A stretch of 64,000 bases of DNA. Source: G963717155 sp963717155. GTDB taxonomy: Bacteria; Actinomycetota; Thermoleophilia; Gaiellales; JALYLC01. Within the stretch, counting starts at the first letter, position 1; every line of letters starts with the position of its first letter. A program made the position numbers and the translations under genes. The notes beneath the pieces are model-generated. The model did no database searches. It saw only the letters and a list, made by a program, of their open reading frames with translations, and had not been told where the DNA came from. Positions 25,339-33,762 of the stretch are shown one piece after another. The DNA lies in assembly GCA_963717155.1 (NCBI GenBank), contig OY970326.1:4588001-4652000 (forward strand), written 5' to 3'.

Positions 25339-26064
25339 CTACGGCAGCTCGACGCGCGACAGCCGGCGAGTCGCGAGCGCCGCGAGCAGGGCGGACGCGA
25401 TGAGCAGCACCAGGATCGCGCCTCCGCCCGAGATTGACGGCACGTTCGAGCGGCCTGCTCCGGGGAGGCCCTCGGCGATCATCGCGCGTCCGTAGGCGCC
25501 CACCGAGAGCCAGTTCGCCTGCGGCGCGAACGTCGCGACCGACCCCTCCCAGAGCACGATGTAGACGAGCCCGATCAGCACCGGCCTGCTTGCGACGAGC
25601 GCCAGCAACAGGAACAGCGCCGCGTACGCCATGCCGCAGAGGACGAGGGCCGCGCAGGACCAGAGCACGGCGCGCGCGGTGGTCGAGCCTCCGAGCCCGA
25701 TCGCGATGCAGGCGGCGAGCGCCGGCGCGCACAGCACCATCACGGCCGTGAACGCGGCGAAGAGCTTCGCGACGATGATCGAGCGTCGCGGGACCGGCGT
25801 CGCCACGACGTGCAGGATCGAGCCGTCGTCGCGCTCGTCGCCGATGCTGGAGGCGCCGAGCACGAGCGCGACGATCGCCACCGCGGTCGACAGGAACAGC
25901 GTCTCGGCGAGCGAGGCGTAGCGCGTGTCCTCGGCGACGTCCGTCCGCGTGAGCTGGTCGAGGATCGCGAGCAGCACGGCGAGCAGCGGAAGCACCGCCA
26001 GTCCGAACGGACGTTTCCCGCGCAGCAGGAGGCGCAACGTCAGCCGGTAGATGAGCCCGTTCAG
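25339..26064 (-). CDS. ABC-2 type exporter permease
   Basis: About 241 residues with six membrane segments, from AVLPLLAVLLAILDQL to AILVLLIASALLAALATRR. GASSIGDERDDGSILHVVATP matches the cytoplasmic loop of ABC-2 permeases with a conserved E..DGT-like segment. The best start is CTG at 26064, which overlaps the ATPase stop as CTGA and would give a sequence reading NGLIYRLTLRLLLRGKR; TTG 26037 is an alternative. It pairs with the ATPase just upstream. Substrate unknown. Confidence 0.78.
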   Translation of the reverse strand: MNGLIYRLTLRLLLRGKRPFGLAVLPLLAVLLAILDQLTRTDVAEDTRYASLAETLFLSTAVAIVALVLGASSIGDERDDGSILHVVATPVPRRSIIVAKLFAAFTAVMVLCAPALAACIAIGLGGSTTARAVLWSCAALVLCGMAYAALFLLLALVASRPVLIGLVYIVLWEGSVATFAPQANWLSVGAYGRAMIAEGLPGAGRSNVPSISGGGAILVLLIASALLAALATRRLSRVELP

Positions 26065-26993
26065 CGTCCCCGCCCCCGTGCGCGCTCCGTGAGGTACGCG
26101 TAGACGCTCTCGAGGTCGTCGCCGATGGGCTCGACGCGATCGAGCGCGATCCCGCGCTCTGAGGCGATCGCGACCAGGCGGCGCCCGAGGGCGTCCACGT
26201 CCGCGGTCTCCAGCTCGAGACCGGGCGGCGCGAGCCTGACGGCGCCGACGAGATGCTCGCCGATCAGCGCCTGGGCGAGCTGCTCCGAGCCATCGCTCGC
26301 AACGCGGACCGTGCGTGGGCGGTCGCGCAGCAGCTCGCGGATCGCGTGGGTGTCGCCCTCCGCCACGAGCCTCCCGTTCACGAGCACGACGACGCGCGGC
26401 GCCATCCGCTCGACCTCGTCCAGCACGTGCGACGAGACCAGCACGGTGCGTCCCTCCTCGCCGAGCTGGCGCGTCAGCTCGACGATCCGACGGCGCTGGG
26501 CCGGATCGGTGCCGTTGAGCGGCTCGTCGAGCAGCAGCAGCTCGGGGTCGTGGACGAGCGCACACGCGAGCTTGACCCGCTGGCGCATGCCCTTCGAGAA
26601 GCCGCCGACGGCTCGATCGGCCGCGTCGGCGAGCTCGACGGTCCCGAGCACGCGATCGGTCGCGGCGCCCGGGTCGGCCACGTCGCGGAGCTGCGCGCAC
26701 GTGCGGATCACCTCGCGAGCCGAGAGGAACGGCCAGAGCCCGTCGACGTCAGGGACAACGCCGACCTTGCGGAACACCTCGGGCTCGCGCCGCGGGTCGT
26801 GCCCGAGCACGCGCACCGTGCCCATGCTCGGCGTCGCGAATCCCGCGCACAGCTTGAGCGCCGTCGACTTGCCTGCGCCGTTGTGGCCGAGCAGGCCGGT
26901 CACGCCGGGCGACAGCGAGAACGTCAGGCTCGCGACCGCGACCGTGTCGCCGTACCACTTCGAGACGTCGTCGAACACGAGCGTCGTCGTCAC
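26061..26993 (-). CDS. ABC transporter ATP-binding protein (second ATPase of the ABC-2 cluster)
   Basis: A 310-residue ATPase. Walker A GHNGAGKST near 35, signature FSKGMRQRVKLACAL (SGG replaced by SKG, common in ABC-2 exporters) near 136, Walker B LLLLDEPLNGTDP near 159 and switch histidine in VSSHVLDEVE. The C-terminal 90 residues form the accessory domain seen in this class. GTG 26993 overlaps the upstream permease stop by four bases. Confidence 0.88.
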   Translation of the reverse strand: MTTTLVFDDVSKWYGDTVAVASLTFSLSPGVTGLLGHNGAGKSTALKLCAGFATPSMGTVRVLGHDPRREPEVFRKVGVVPDVDGLWPFLSAREVIRTCAQLRDVADPGAATDRVLGTVELADAADRAVGGFSKGMRQRVKLACALVHDPELLLLDEPLNGTDPAQRRRIVELTRQLGEEGRTVLVSSHVLDEVERMAPRVVVLVNGRLVAEGDTHAIRELLRDRPRTVRVASDGSEQLAQALIGEHLVGAVRLAPPGLELETADVDALGRRLVAIASERGIALDRVEPIGDDLESVYAYLTERARGRGR

Positions 26994-27857
26994 GTCTCGG
27001 CCCTGCGGTAGCGGAGCGCGATCACCAGCGTCGAGAGGGCCATGATCCCGAGCATGAGGGCCCACCAGGCCCAGAGCAGGCGCGCTACCCGGACGGTTGG
27101 GATCGTCGCCGAAGATGCTGCGCACCGAGACGATCGCGATGCGGGGGATCGAGAGGAGCAGCCAGCCGGAACCGGCTCCGACCCCGAACGCGATCACGCC
27201 GGCGAGCGTCTGGCTTGCGAGCATCACGCCGACGTAGGCACCGGTCGCGAGCGCCCGGCGGCTCGTGAGCGAGGCGATCGCCAGGGCGATCAGCGCGAAG
27301 TAGGCCGCGAGCAGGATGCCGGCCGCGAAGATCCGTGGAAGGTCGGCCCAGTGGTCCTTCAGGTACGTCAGCGAGTCGTCGGCGAACAGCGTGTTGCCGG
27401 CGTACAGCACCACGACGGGCGCAAGCGTGGTGAGCAGGAGCGGCAGGAGCGCGCCGAGCATGCGCCCGACCACGTACTCGGTGCGGCTCACGGCGGTCGA
27501 GAGGTACAGCGACAACACGCGGTTACGCCGGTCGGGGCACAGGAGGTCGGGAGTCGTGATCCCCGCGAACAGCAGGACGACGATGCCGATCTCGAGGTAG
27601 TACGACCCGTACGGCACCAGATCGGGGAAGCGGCCCCCGAAGCGCGACCCCACGATCGCGTGCAGCCCGAGCACGACGAGGGTCGGTGTGAACGCCAGTG
27701 CGATCAGCGCGATCGGGAGGATCTTGGAGCGCCAGCTCCGTCGCGCTCCGAGCGTGCCGAGCGCGCCGAAACGCGCGAGCGACCATACGGCTGCGAACCG
27801 ACCCCGACGCTCGCCCTCGTAGCGCGAGTATCCGATGTCCTCGATGTGCGCGTTCAT
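26990..27857 (-). CDS. ABC-2 type exporter permease with apparent frameshift near its end
   Basis: A membrane protein of about 288 residues. It starts NAHIEDIGYSRYEGERRGR, then has spans including ILPIALIALAFTPTLVVLGL, EIGIVVLLFAGITTPDLL and IFAAGILLAAYFALIALAIA. The frame breaks near 27,098; removing one base gives a final membrane span (LWAWWALMLGIMALSTLVIA) and a stop overlapping the next ATPase. Its start overlaps the first ATPase stop (ATGA). It is the partner of that upstream ATPase. Confidence 0.78.
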
Positions 27858-28769
27858 GCCATCGCCGCGACGACCGCGTCCTCGAGCGTGCGCTCGGCCG
27901 GCCGCAGCTCGCGGAGCGATACACCCGCCGTCGCCGCGGCGTCGCGCACCGCGTCGAGCTCGCGCCGTCCGGCTCCCTCGACGACCAGCGCCCCCTCGTC
28001 GTCCGTGACCGCGAGCCCGCGCGCGGCCAGTGCCGAGCGGAAGCCCTCGACGTTGCCGACGGCGCGTACCAGCAGGCGGCCCGACGTCCCGCCCCCGAGC
28101 TCGGACAGCAGCCCGGCCGACACCACGTGCCCCTCGCGCAGGAGCAGCACCGCCTCGCACGTCCGCTCGACGTCGCTCAGCACGTGGCTCGAGAGCAGGA
28201 CGCGGACGCCGAGCGTCTCCCACAGGCGCCGGACGATCAGCAGCATCTCGTCGCGACCCGCCGGGTCGAGGCCGTTCGTCGGCTCGTCGAGCACGACGAG
28301 ATCGGGCGCGTGCACGAGCGCCTGGGCGAGCTTCACGCGCTGCTTCATGCCCGTCGAGAAGGTGCCGATCAGCCGCGAGCGCTCCTCGTCGAGCCCGACC
28401 TGGAAGAGCACCTCGGAGGCGCGCAGTGCTGCTGCCCGGCGGGGAAGCCCGCGCAGCTCCGCCAAGGTGCACGACGAGGTCGCGCGCGGTCATCTGCGGC
28501 GGCAGGCAGTCGTGCTCGGGCATGTACCCGAGCCGGCGCCGCAGCTCGCCGCGATGGGCCGCGTCGAAGCCGAGCACCTGCACCGTGCCGGCGTCGGGCT
28601 CGACCAGACCGAGCAGAGCCCGCATCAGCGTCGACTTGCCTGCCCCGTTCGCGCCGAGGAGTCCGATCGCGGGAGCATCGAGGGCGACGCTCACGTCGTC
28701 GAGCGCTACGACCGACCCGTAGCGCACCGTGAGGTGCTCGGCCGCGATCGCGTTTCGGGCCTCGGCCAC
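27854..28769 (-). CDS. ABC transporter ATP-binding protein (first ATPase of the ABC-2 cluster) with apparent frameshift
   Basis: About 304 residues once one T is removed from a CTTG near 28,464. Walker A GANGAGKST near 40 lies in the first frame; the signature FSTGMKQRVKLAQAL and Walker B LVVLDEPTNGLDPAG lie in the second. The C-terminal accessory domain ends with RTLEDAVVAAMA. It heads a four-gene run ATPase-permease-ATPase-permease, each overlapping the next by four bases. The two ATPases are paralogous, so this could be one heteromeric exporter or two exporters. Confidence 0.83.
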
Positions 28770-28793
28770 CGCGTCAGCGTACCCCGCTGCAGG

Positions 28794-31208
28794 TCAGATC
28801 AGAGCCGACTGGTGCGCGGAGAGGTCGATGTGCATCACGTCGGGCGTCGAGGCGAGGAGCGCCTCGGCCGCCTCGGGCGTCGTCGCGAGCACGATGACCT
28901 GCTGGCGCGTCGATGCGTCTGCGATCAGCCCCGCGAGCGCCGTACGGCGCTGGACGTCGCAGTGGCCGAGGACGTCGTCGAGCAGGATCGGGGGAGGATC
29001 GTCACCGGCGAGGAGACGCGCAAGCTCGAGCCGCTGGACCAGCAGGACCAGCTCGCGGGTCCCGAAGCTGAGATCGTCGAGCGGGATGGGCGCCGCTCGC
29101 TCGGGGCCGTGCACGACGATGCTGAGGTCGGCGGCGACCCGTGCCTCGCGGTAGCGCCCGTCGGTCGCCCGGTCGAGCGCGCTCGAGAGCGCGCGGTTCA
29201 GGTGCGGCGCCACGTCGCGGTAGGTCTCGGCCGAGGCTTCGGCGAGCGCGTCGGCTGCGATCGAGAGCACCTCGTGCGCGCGCTCGAGCCGCGCCGCGCG
29301 ATCCTCCGCCGCCACGAGCTGCTCGCTGAGCACCGACGTGTCGGGCAGGCCGCTCGCGAGCGTCTCGAAGTGCGCGCGAGACGCAGCTGCGCGTGCATGC
29401 GCGTCACGGGCCAGGTCGGTGAGATCGCCGCTGGAGTCGTCGTGCGCGTGTCCGATCAGCGGCAGGACGCCGGAGGCCCGAAGCTGCATCGCCTCGTCGC
29501 GCCACGCCTTCGCGTCCCGGCCGGCGACCAGGCCCGAGAGCTCGGCTCCAAGCTGCCGGTGCGTCGCGTCGAGCGACTCGCGGAGCGAGGAGCGCTCCCG
29601 GCGGAGCTCGATGGCGGCTGCTGCCGCGGCCTCGTCGGAGGGATCGACCCCCATGCGGAGATAGGCGTCGCGGACCCGGCGCTCGGCCTCGACGAGCTCG
29701 CCCGCGAGCCGGCGGCTCTCGCTCCGCTCGCGTCCGAGCTCGTGCACCTCGACGCGCAGGGCGGCGGCCGCGGCGGTCGCCTCCTCGAGCCTGCTCCGGC
29801 AGGCGGCGGCGTGGCGGAACCGCTCGTCGGAGCCCGGCTCGTGCGGGTGGAACCCGGCGGACGCGAGCAGCTGGCTCCGGCGCTCCTCGTCCTCATCCGT
29901 CGCGTGTCCCGCCTGCGTCTTCCGATCGCGCTCGATCATCAGCCAGTGCGTGCCGACGCCGCCGGCCAGCGCGGCGAGGAAGAGGAGCCCGATCGCGGGG
30001 AGGAGTCCCGCGCTCATCGCAGCGAGGATCGCGGCGAGCACGAGCACGCCGGCGAGGCCGAGCGCCACCGCCGGGTGGCGCGTGGTCACCGGCGCGCTCG
30101 CCGGGCGCGCGTGCAGGCGTCCCATGATCGCGTCGTACTCGCCGAGCGCCTTCGTGTCCGGCCCCTCGCGGTAGGCCGCGTTCGTCGCCACGACGCCGTC
30201 GACCTCGCGCAGGCGCGCCTCGACCCGGGCGAGCGCGGGCTCGGCCCCGTCGGCGAGCCTGCGGGCACGCTCGGCGCGCTCCGCTGCAGTCGCGCGCGCA
30301 TCGATGGCCTTCTCGAGCTCGCCGAGCGCTGCCGGCTCGATCGCGGTGGCGTCCGCGAGCTCGGAGCGCTTGCGCTCGAGCTCGCCGAGCTGCTCCTCGA
30401 GCCGGGCGACGCGGGGGAGCCACTCCTCGATCTCAGCAAGGCGTCGACCCCCCGCTGCGCTGCGCGCCTCGGCGAGCCGGCGCTCGGCGGCGTCGGCCGC
30501 GAGCGCGGCCGTGCGCGCCTCGAGCGCGGCGCCCTCGATCTCCGCGCGCGCCCGTTCCGCCGCGCGGAGCTCCTCCTCCGCATGATGGGCCTCGGCGCGC
30601 GCGACCTGCAGGGGGCGCTTGCTCGAGCGAGCCGTCGCGATGCTGTCGCGCTGTGCCGTGAGGATCTCGACCGCCCGGGTGGCGGATGCGTTCCGCTCGC
30701 TGCTCGCGAGGGCCGACTCGAGCGCAGCGGCGATGGCGCCCTCGTCGTCGGCGATCGCCGCGAGCTCACCCTGTCGCACGACGAGGCTGCGCTCGAAGAC
30801 GGCGCGTGAGATGCCGTGCACGTCGCTCCGCAGCACGCCGTCGCCCGCTCCGCGGATCGACGCGGTGCAGTCGACTCCCGTCAGTGCGTCGGTCGCGTGG
30901 AAGGCAGTACGGCCGCTGAGGTCCCAGTCGATGCGCAGGGCGACGCCCCCCGCACTGCGCGTCACGATCGCGATGCGGTACGGGCCGCCGTCCCACGGGG
31001 CGAAGCGGTCACGGCGCCGCACGGCATCGGCCTCCCGCCGGTGGTCGGTGCTCGAGTAGCACCCGAACAGGCCGGTCGCGATCGCCTGGTGCAGCGTGCT
31101 CTTGCCCGCCTCGTTGAGGCCGCTGACGACGTTCAGGCCCTCGTGCAGATCGACCGTGAGGTCGCGCAGGCGGCCGAAGCCCCCGATCTCGATGCGCTCA
31201 ACCCACAT
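28794..31208 (-). CDS. YhaN-like AAA ATPase with long coiled coil and internal membrane pair
   Basis: An 804-residue SMC/RecN-like ATPase. Walker A GLNEAGKST is at 30-38 and Walker B ILLDDVLGHCD near 741, with long Ala/Glu/Arg-rich coiled-coil arms between. In the middle (about 378-425) two hydrophobic segments occur (VALGLAGVLVLAAILAAMSA, then IGLLFLAALAGGVG), as in the Bacillus YhaN family, which sets it apart from plain SbcC. The partner metallophosphatase overlaps its start by 11 bases. Together they resemble an SbcCD-like nuclease, possibly membrane-anchored, acting on DNA ends or hairpins. Confidence 0.8.
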   Translation of the reverse strand: MWVERIEIGGFGRLRDLTVDLHEGLNVVSGLNEAGKSTLHQAIATGLFGCYSSTDHRREADAVRRRDRFAPWDGGPYRIAIVTRSAGGVALRIDWDLSGRTAFHATDALTGVDCTASIRGAGDGVLRSDVHGISRAVFERSLVVRQGELAAIADDEGAIAAALESALASSERNASATRAVEILTAQRDSIATARSSKRPLQVARAEAHHAEEELRAAERARAEIEGAALEARTAALAADAAERRLAEARSAAGGRRLAEIEEWLPRVARLEEQLGELERKRSELADATAIEPAALGELEKAIDARATAAERAERARRLADGAEPALARVEARLREVDGVVATNAAYREGPDTKALGEYDAIMGRLHARPASAPVTTRHPAVALGLAGVLVLAAILAAMSAGLLPAIGLLFLAALAGGVGTHWLMIERDRKTQAGHATDEDEERRSQLLASAGFHPHEPGSDERFRHAAACRSRLEEATAAAAALRVEVHELGRERSESRRLAGELVEAERRVRDAYLRMGVDPSDEAAAAAAIELRRERSSLRESLDATHRQLGAELSGLVAGRDAKAWRDEAMQLRASGVLPLIGHAHDDSSGDLTDLARDAHARAAASRAHFETLASGLPDTSVLSEQLVAAEDRAARLERAHEVLSIAADALAEASAETYRDVAPHLNRALSSALDRATDGRYREARVAADLSIVVHGPERAAPIPLDDLSFGTRELVLLVQRLELARLLAGDDPPPILLDDVLGHCDVQRRTALAGLIADASTRQQVIVLATTPEAAEALLASTPDVMHIDLSAHQSALI

Positions 31209-32313
31209 CGACAGGCTCCCTCTGGCCGGCGAGCGCGCGGATCCCGGCGCGGGCAGCGTCGAGGTAGAGGTCGCTCCGCGCGGGCTCGGCGTCGGCGGAT
31301 GTCAGCATCCTGAGCGCGAACCGGCCCTCGACGGTCGGCTGCCGCGCGAGCGCCTCGAGGTCGATCGCCGGGCTCGTCCGGTCACGCACGGCGAGGGCGG
31401 CGAACCCCTCGCCGAGCCGTCGCGCGAGCTCTGCGGTGCGCACCTCGCAGACGGGGTCGATCTCGCCGGCGATCGTCGCGGTCAGGGTGCGGCCCGCGTC
31501 GCGGTGCGGGGCGATGGCGGCCAGGAGACGGGCCTCGAGCTCGGTGGCCGACCCGGCGCCGCTGACGTCGACCTCGATGTCCTCGAACGACAGGCGGGCG
31601 ATCGGCTCGAGCCGGAGCCTGATGCCCGCCTCGTCCAGCTCGACGATGTCGATCGCGTGGATGCCCCGCTCGCCCGCGGTCAACGGCTCGGGGCTCCCCG
31701 GATAGCAGGCGATCCCGTCGATGCTCCCGCCGTGGAAGTGGCCGAGCAGCACGGCGTCGGCGCCCGTCGCGACGAGCTCGCCGGGCGTGACCGGGCAGTG
31801 GCCGGCGTCGCCGGCGGCGAAGGCGGGCGTGACCGCGGCGTGCAGCACCAGCAGATGCCTCCGTCCGTCGCGGGGGACTCGGAACGTCCGCACGACGGCC
31901 GGGTCGAGCTCGCGCGCCGTGTAGCCGATGCCCCACGCGACGATGCCGTCGGCCAGCTCGACGGCCTCGGGCTCGCACCGCCGGAAGACGTGCACGTTCG
32001 CGGGCCAGCGAGTCCGCTCGTACACGGAGCCTGGCAGGTAGGGGTCGTGGTTGCCGGGGAGGAGGAGCACCCTGCAGTCCACCTCGCCGAGCACGTGCGC
32101 GAGCATGTTCGCCGTGTCGCCGGTGACGTGCTCGTGCTCGTACAGATCGCCGGCGATGACGAGGGCGTCGCACGTGCGCGCCTGCTCGACGATGCGCAGG
32201 AATGCGTCGCGGAGCGCCTGGCGCCGAGCGGCCGCGGAGGGCGCGAGGTCACGATCGACGAACGCGCGGTCGAGGTGCAGATCGGCGCAGTGGAGGATGG
32301 AGAAGGGCTTCAC
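31198..32313 (-). CDS. SbcD/YhaO-like metallophosphatase (exonuclease subunit)
   Basis: A 371-residue calcineurin-like phosphoesterase. Metal-site motifs in order: HCADLHLD near 8, IAGDLYEHEH near 53, LPGNHDPY near 84, LHAAVTP and GHFHGG near 193. This is the DNA repair exonuclease arrangement. After about residue 210 comes the capping region seen in SbcD/Mre11 proteins. GTG 32313 is chosen because the conserved N-terminal strand starts immediately after it. It is translated just ahead of the ATPase partner. Confidence 0.85.
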   Translation of the reverse strand: MKPFSILHCADLHLDRAFVDRDLAPSAAARRQALRDAFLRIVEQARTCDALVIAGDLYEHEHVTGDTANMLAHVLGEVDCRVLLLPGNHDPYLPGSVYERTRWPANVHVFRRCEPEAVELADGIVAWGIGYTARELDPAVVRTFRVPRDGRRHLLVLHAAVTPAFAAGDAGHCPVTPGELVATGADAVLLGHFHGGSIDGIACYPGSPEPLTAGERGIHAIDIVELDEAGIRLRLEPIARLSFEDIEVDVSGAGSATELEARLLAAIAPHRDAGRTLTATIAGEIDPVCEVRTAELARRLGEGFAALAVRDRTSPAIDLEALARQPTVEGRFALRMLTSADAEPARSDLYLDAARAGIRALAGQREPVDVG

Positions 32314-32353
32314 CGGGGCATCAAGAGTAGGTACCGCCCCGGACGTCGTTCTC

Positions 32354-33283
32354 TTACGTCCTGGCGCGGCTGCGTCGGGCGCCCTGCCGCGCTGGCATCC
32401 CCACCTCGCTCCGCACCCAGACGTGCAGCAGCACGACTGCCCACATCCGGAACGGCGTCCAGAGCTCGGCCCGCTCGAGCACGGCGGCGTGGGTCGCGGG
32501 CGTCTCGAGCCCGTAGCGCTGCGTGACGGCGTACCGCGTGATGTCGTCGTCGACGACATCGTCGACGATCCCGGCGCCTCGGAAGAGGATGCCCGACGCG
32601 AAGAACGGGCCGACCCCCGGCAGCGACTGGAGCTGCGCGAGTGCCTCGTCGACCGGCAGCGCGCGCAGCCGGTCGCGGGTCAGCCAGCCGTCCTCGGCGG
32701 CGCGGGCGATCGCACGGAGGCGACCGGCTTTCACCTCGGGCACGCCCGGGAGCTCGTCAGCCTCCAGCACCTGCGCGGGGGTCGGAAACGCGTGGAACAC
32801 GGCCCCGTCGATCGAGATCGCGGTGCCCAGCGCCTCGGCCAGGCGGCCGCGCAGTCGCCGTACCTGCGCGATCGAGATGCGATGCCCGAGCACGAAGGAC
32901 GCCGCCGCTTCGTACGGCGAGTGGAACAGCACCGGACGAAGGAAGTCGTAGGCGTGCTGAAGCTGCCCGATCTCGGGATCGCGCTCGCCGACCTCGGGCC
33001 AGGCGCGGCCGTCGACGTCGAGCGAGAGCGCCGCGAGTGCCTGGCGCCACGCGGCCTCCGCGAGCGAACCCGCGCCACCGTGCACCGCGCCGACGATGGC
33101 GCCGTCCTCGGTCTGGCGCAGCACCACCGCGGCAGACGCGCCGGCGTGCTCGATCGGGAACGCCAGGACGAGCGCGGACGGATCGGCCGGCAGCGAGGGC
33201 CAGCCGCCGAAGTGGCTGCTCGCTCGGGCGAGCTCGAACGGGCCCTGGGGCTGGACTGTGAAGCGACGGCTAGACTGATTCAT
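32354..33283 (-). CDS. AlkA-like DNA-3-methyladenine glycosylase
   Basis: A 309-residue HhH-GPD DNA glycosylase. The helix-hairpin-helix LPGVGPFFASGILFRGAG near 220 is followed by the aspartate-rich segment DDVVDDDITR, which holds the catalytic acid; HSPYEAAASFVLGHRISIAQ near 120 matches the start of the catalytic domain. It would remove alkylated bases. The ATG at 33283 lies only 35 bases from the divergent MarR gene, so the two share a control region. It may be transcribed with the nuclease pair downstream (40-base gap). Confidence 0.82.
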   Translation of the reverse strand: MNQSSRRFTVQPQGPFELARASSHFGGWPSLPADPSALVLAFPIEHAGASAAVVLRQTEDGAIVGAVHGGAGSLAEAAWRQALAALSLDVDGRAWPEVGERDPEIGQLQHAYDFLRPVLFHSPYEAAASFVLGHRISIAQVRRLRGRLAEALGTAISIDGAVFHAFPTPAQVLEADELPGVPEVKAGRLRAIARAAEDGWLTRDRLRALPVDEALAQLQSLPGVGPFFASGILFRGAGIVDDVVDDDITRYAVTQRYGLETPATHAAVLERAELWTPFRMWAVVLLHVWVRSEVGMPARQGARRSRART

Positions 33284-33298
33284 ACGTGCAAGTATAAT
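33271..33298 (+). promoter_or_regulatory. Probable promoter of the marR-like gene
   Basis: A consensus -10 hexamer TATAAT at 33,293-33,298 and a -35-like TAGACT at 33,271-33,276 are separated by 16 bases. The predicted transcript start is near 33,305, 14 bases before the ATG. The AT-rich stretch stands out from the GC-rich surroundings. The -35 part lies within the start of the divergent glycosylase gene. Confidence 0.6.
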
Positions 33299-33309
33299 AC
33301 GTATACGTA
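33298..33309. promoter_or_regulatory. Palindrome, probable operator of the MarR-type regulator
   Basis: TACGTATACGTA is a perfect 12-base palindrome that overlaps the end of the -10 box and the expected transcript start. It lies in the 35-base gap between the divergent glycosylase and regulator genes. MarR proteins commonly repress their own and a divergent gene from such sites, so autoregulation is likely. Confidence 0.55.
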
Positions 33310-33318
33310 CTAAATGCA

Positions 33319-33759
33319 ATGACGGACCCCTCTTCTCGATCCGGTGGCGGCCTCGGCTTCGCCCTCGCCCACGCGGCCCAGGTGTGGCGGGCGTGCCTGA
33401 ACGAGGCGCTCTCGGACCTCAACGTGACGGCGCCGCAGTTCTTCGTGCTTGCGGCGTTGTTGCACCTCCACGGCCGCGGGGAGGAGGCGCCGACGCAGCG
33501 CGAGATCGGCGAGCGCACCGGCACCGACGCGAACACCGCCTCGCAGATCATCCGCGGGATCGAGCGCCGCGGACTCGTGCGACGCGACCCCCACGCGCGT
33601 GACAGCCGCGCGCTGGCGCTGAGCCTGACGCCCGAGGGCCTCGAGCTCGCGCGGGCCTGCGCGAGCCGCGCTCGCGCGTTGAACGACCGGTTCTTCGCCG
33701 ATGCCGACCCGGGGCTCTACGACACCCTGATGGGCCTTGCGCGTCGCGCCGAGCGCTGA
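33319..33759 (+). CDS. MarR-family transcriptional regulator
   Basis: A 146-residue winged-helix regulator. The DNA-binding region includes TAPQFFVLAALLHL, TQREIGERTGTDANTASQII (recognition helix) and the wing RDPHARDSRALALSLTPEG. Flanking helices form the usual dimer. It is divergent from the AlkA-like gene and a palindrome lies between them. The ligand is unknown; a link to alkylation or toxic-compound stress is inferred from position. Confidence 0.9.
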   Translation: MTDPSSRSGGGLGFALAHAAQVWRACLNEALSDLNVTAPQFFVLAALLHLHGRGEEAPTQREIGERTGTDANTASQIIRGIERRGLVRRDPHARDSRALALSLTPEGLELARACASRARALNDRFFADADPGLYDTLMGLARRAER

Positions 33760-33762
33760 CGC

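Noticed and set aside
26061..28769. One 902-residue open frame that looks like an ATPase-permease-ATPase fusion
   Set aside because: The join is produced by frame breaks near 28,464 and 27,098; each part has its own start, stop and four-base overlap, so these are three genes.
27042..30809. A 1,255-residue open frame on the plus strand
   Set aside because: It is the high-GC shadow of the exporter and YhaN-like genes on the minus strand and has no protein-like motifs.
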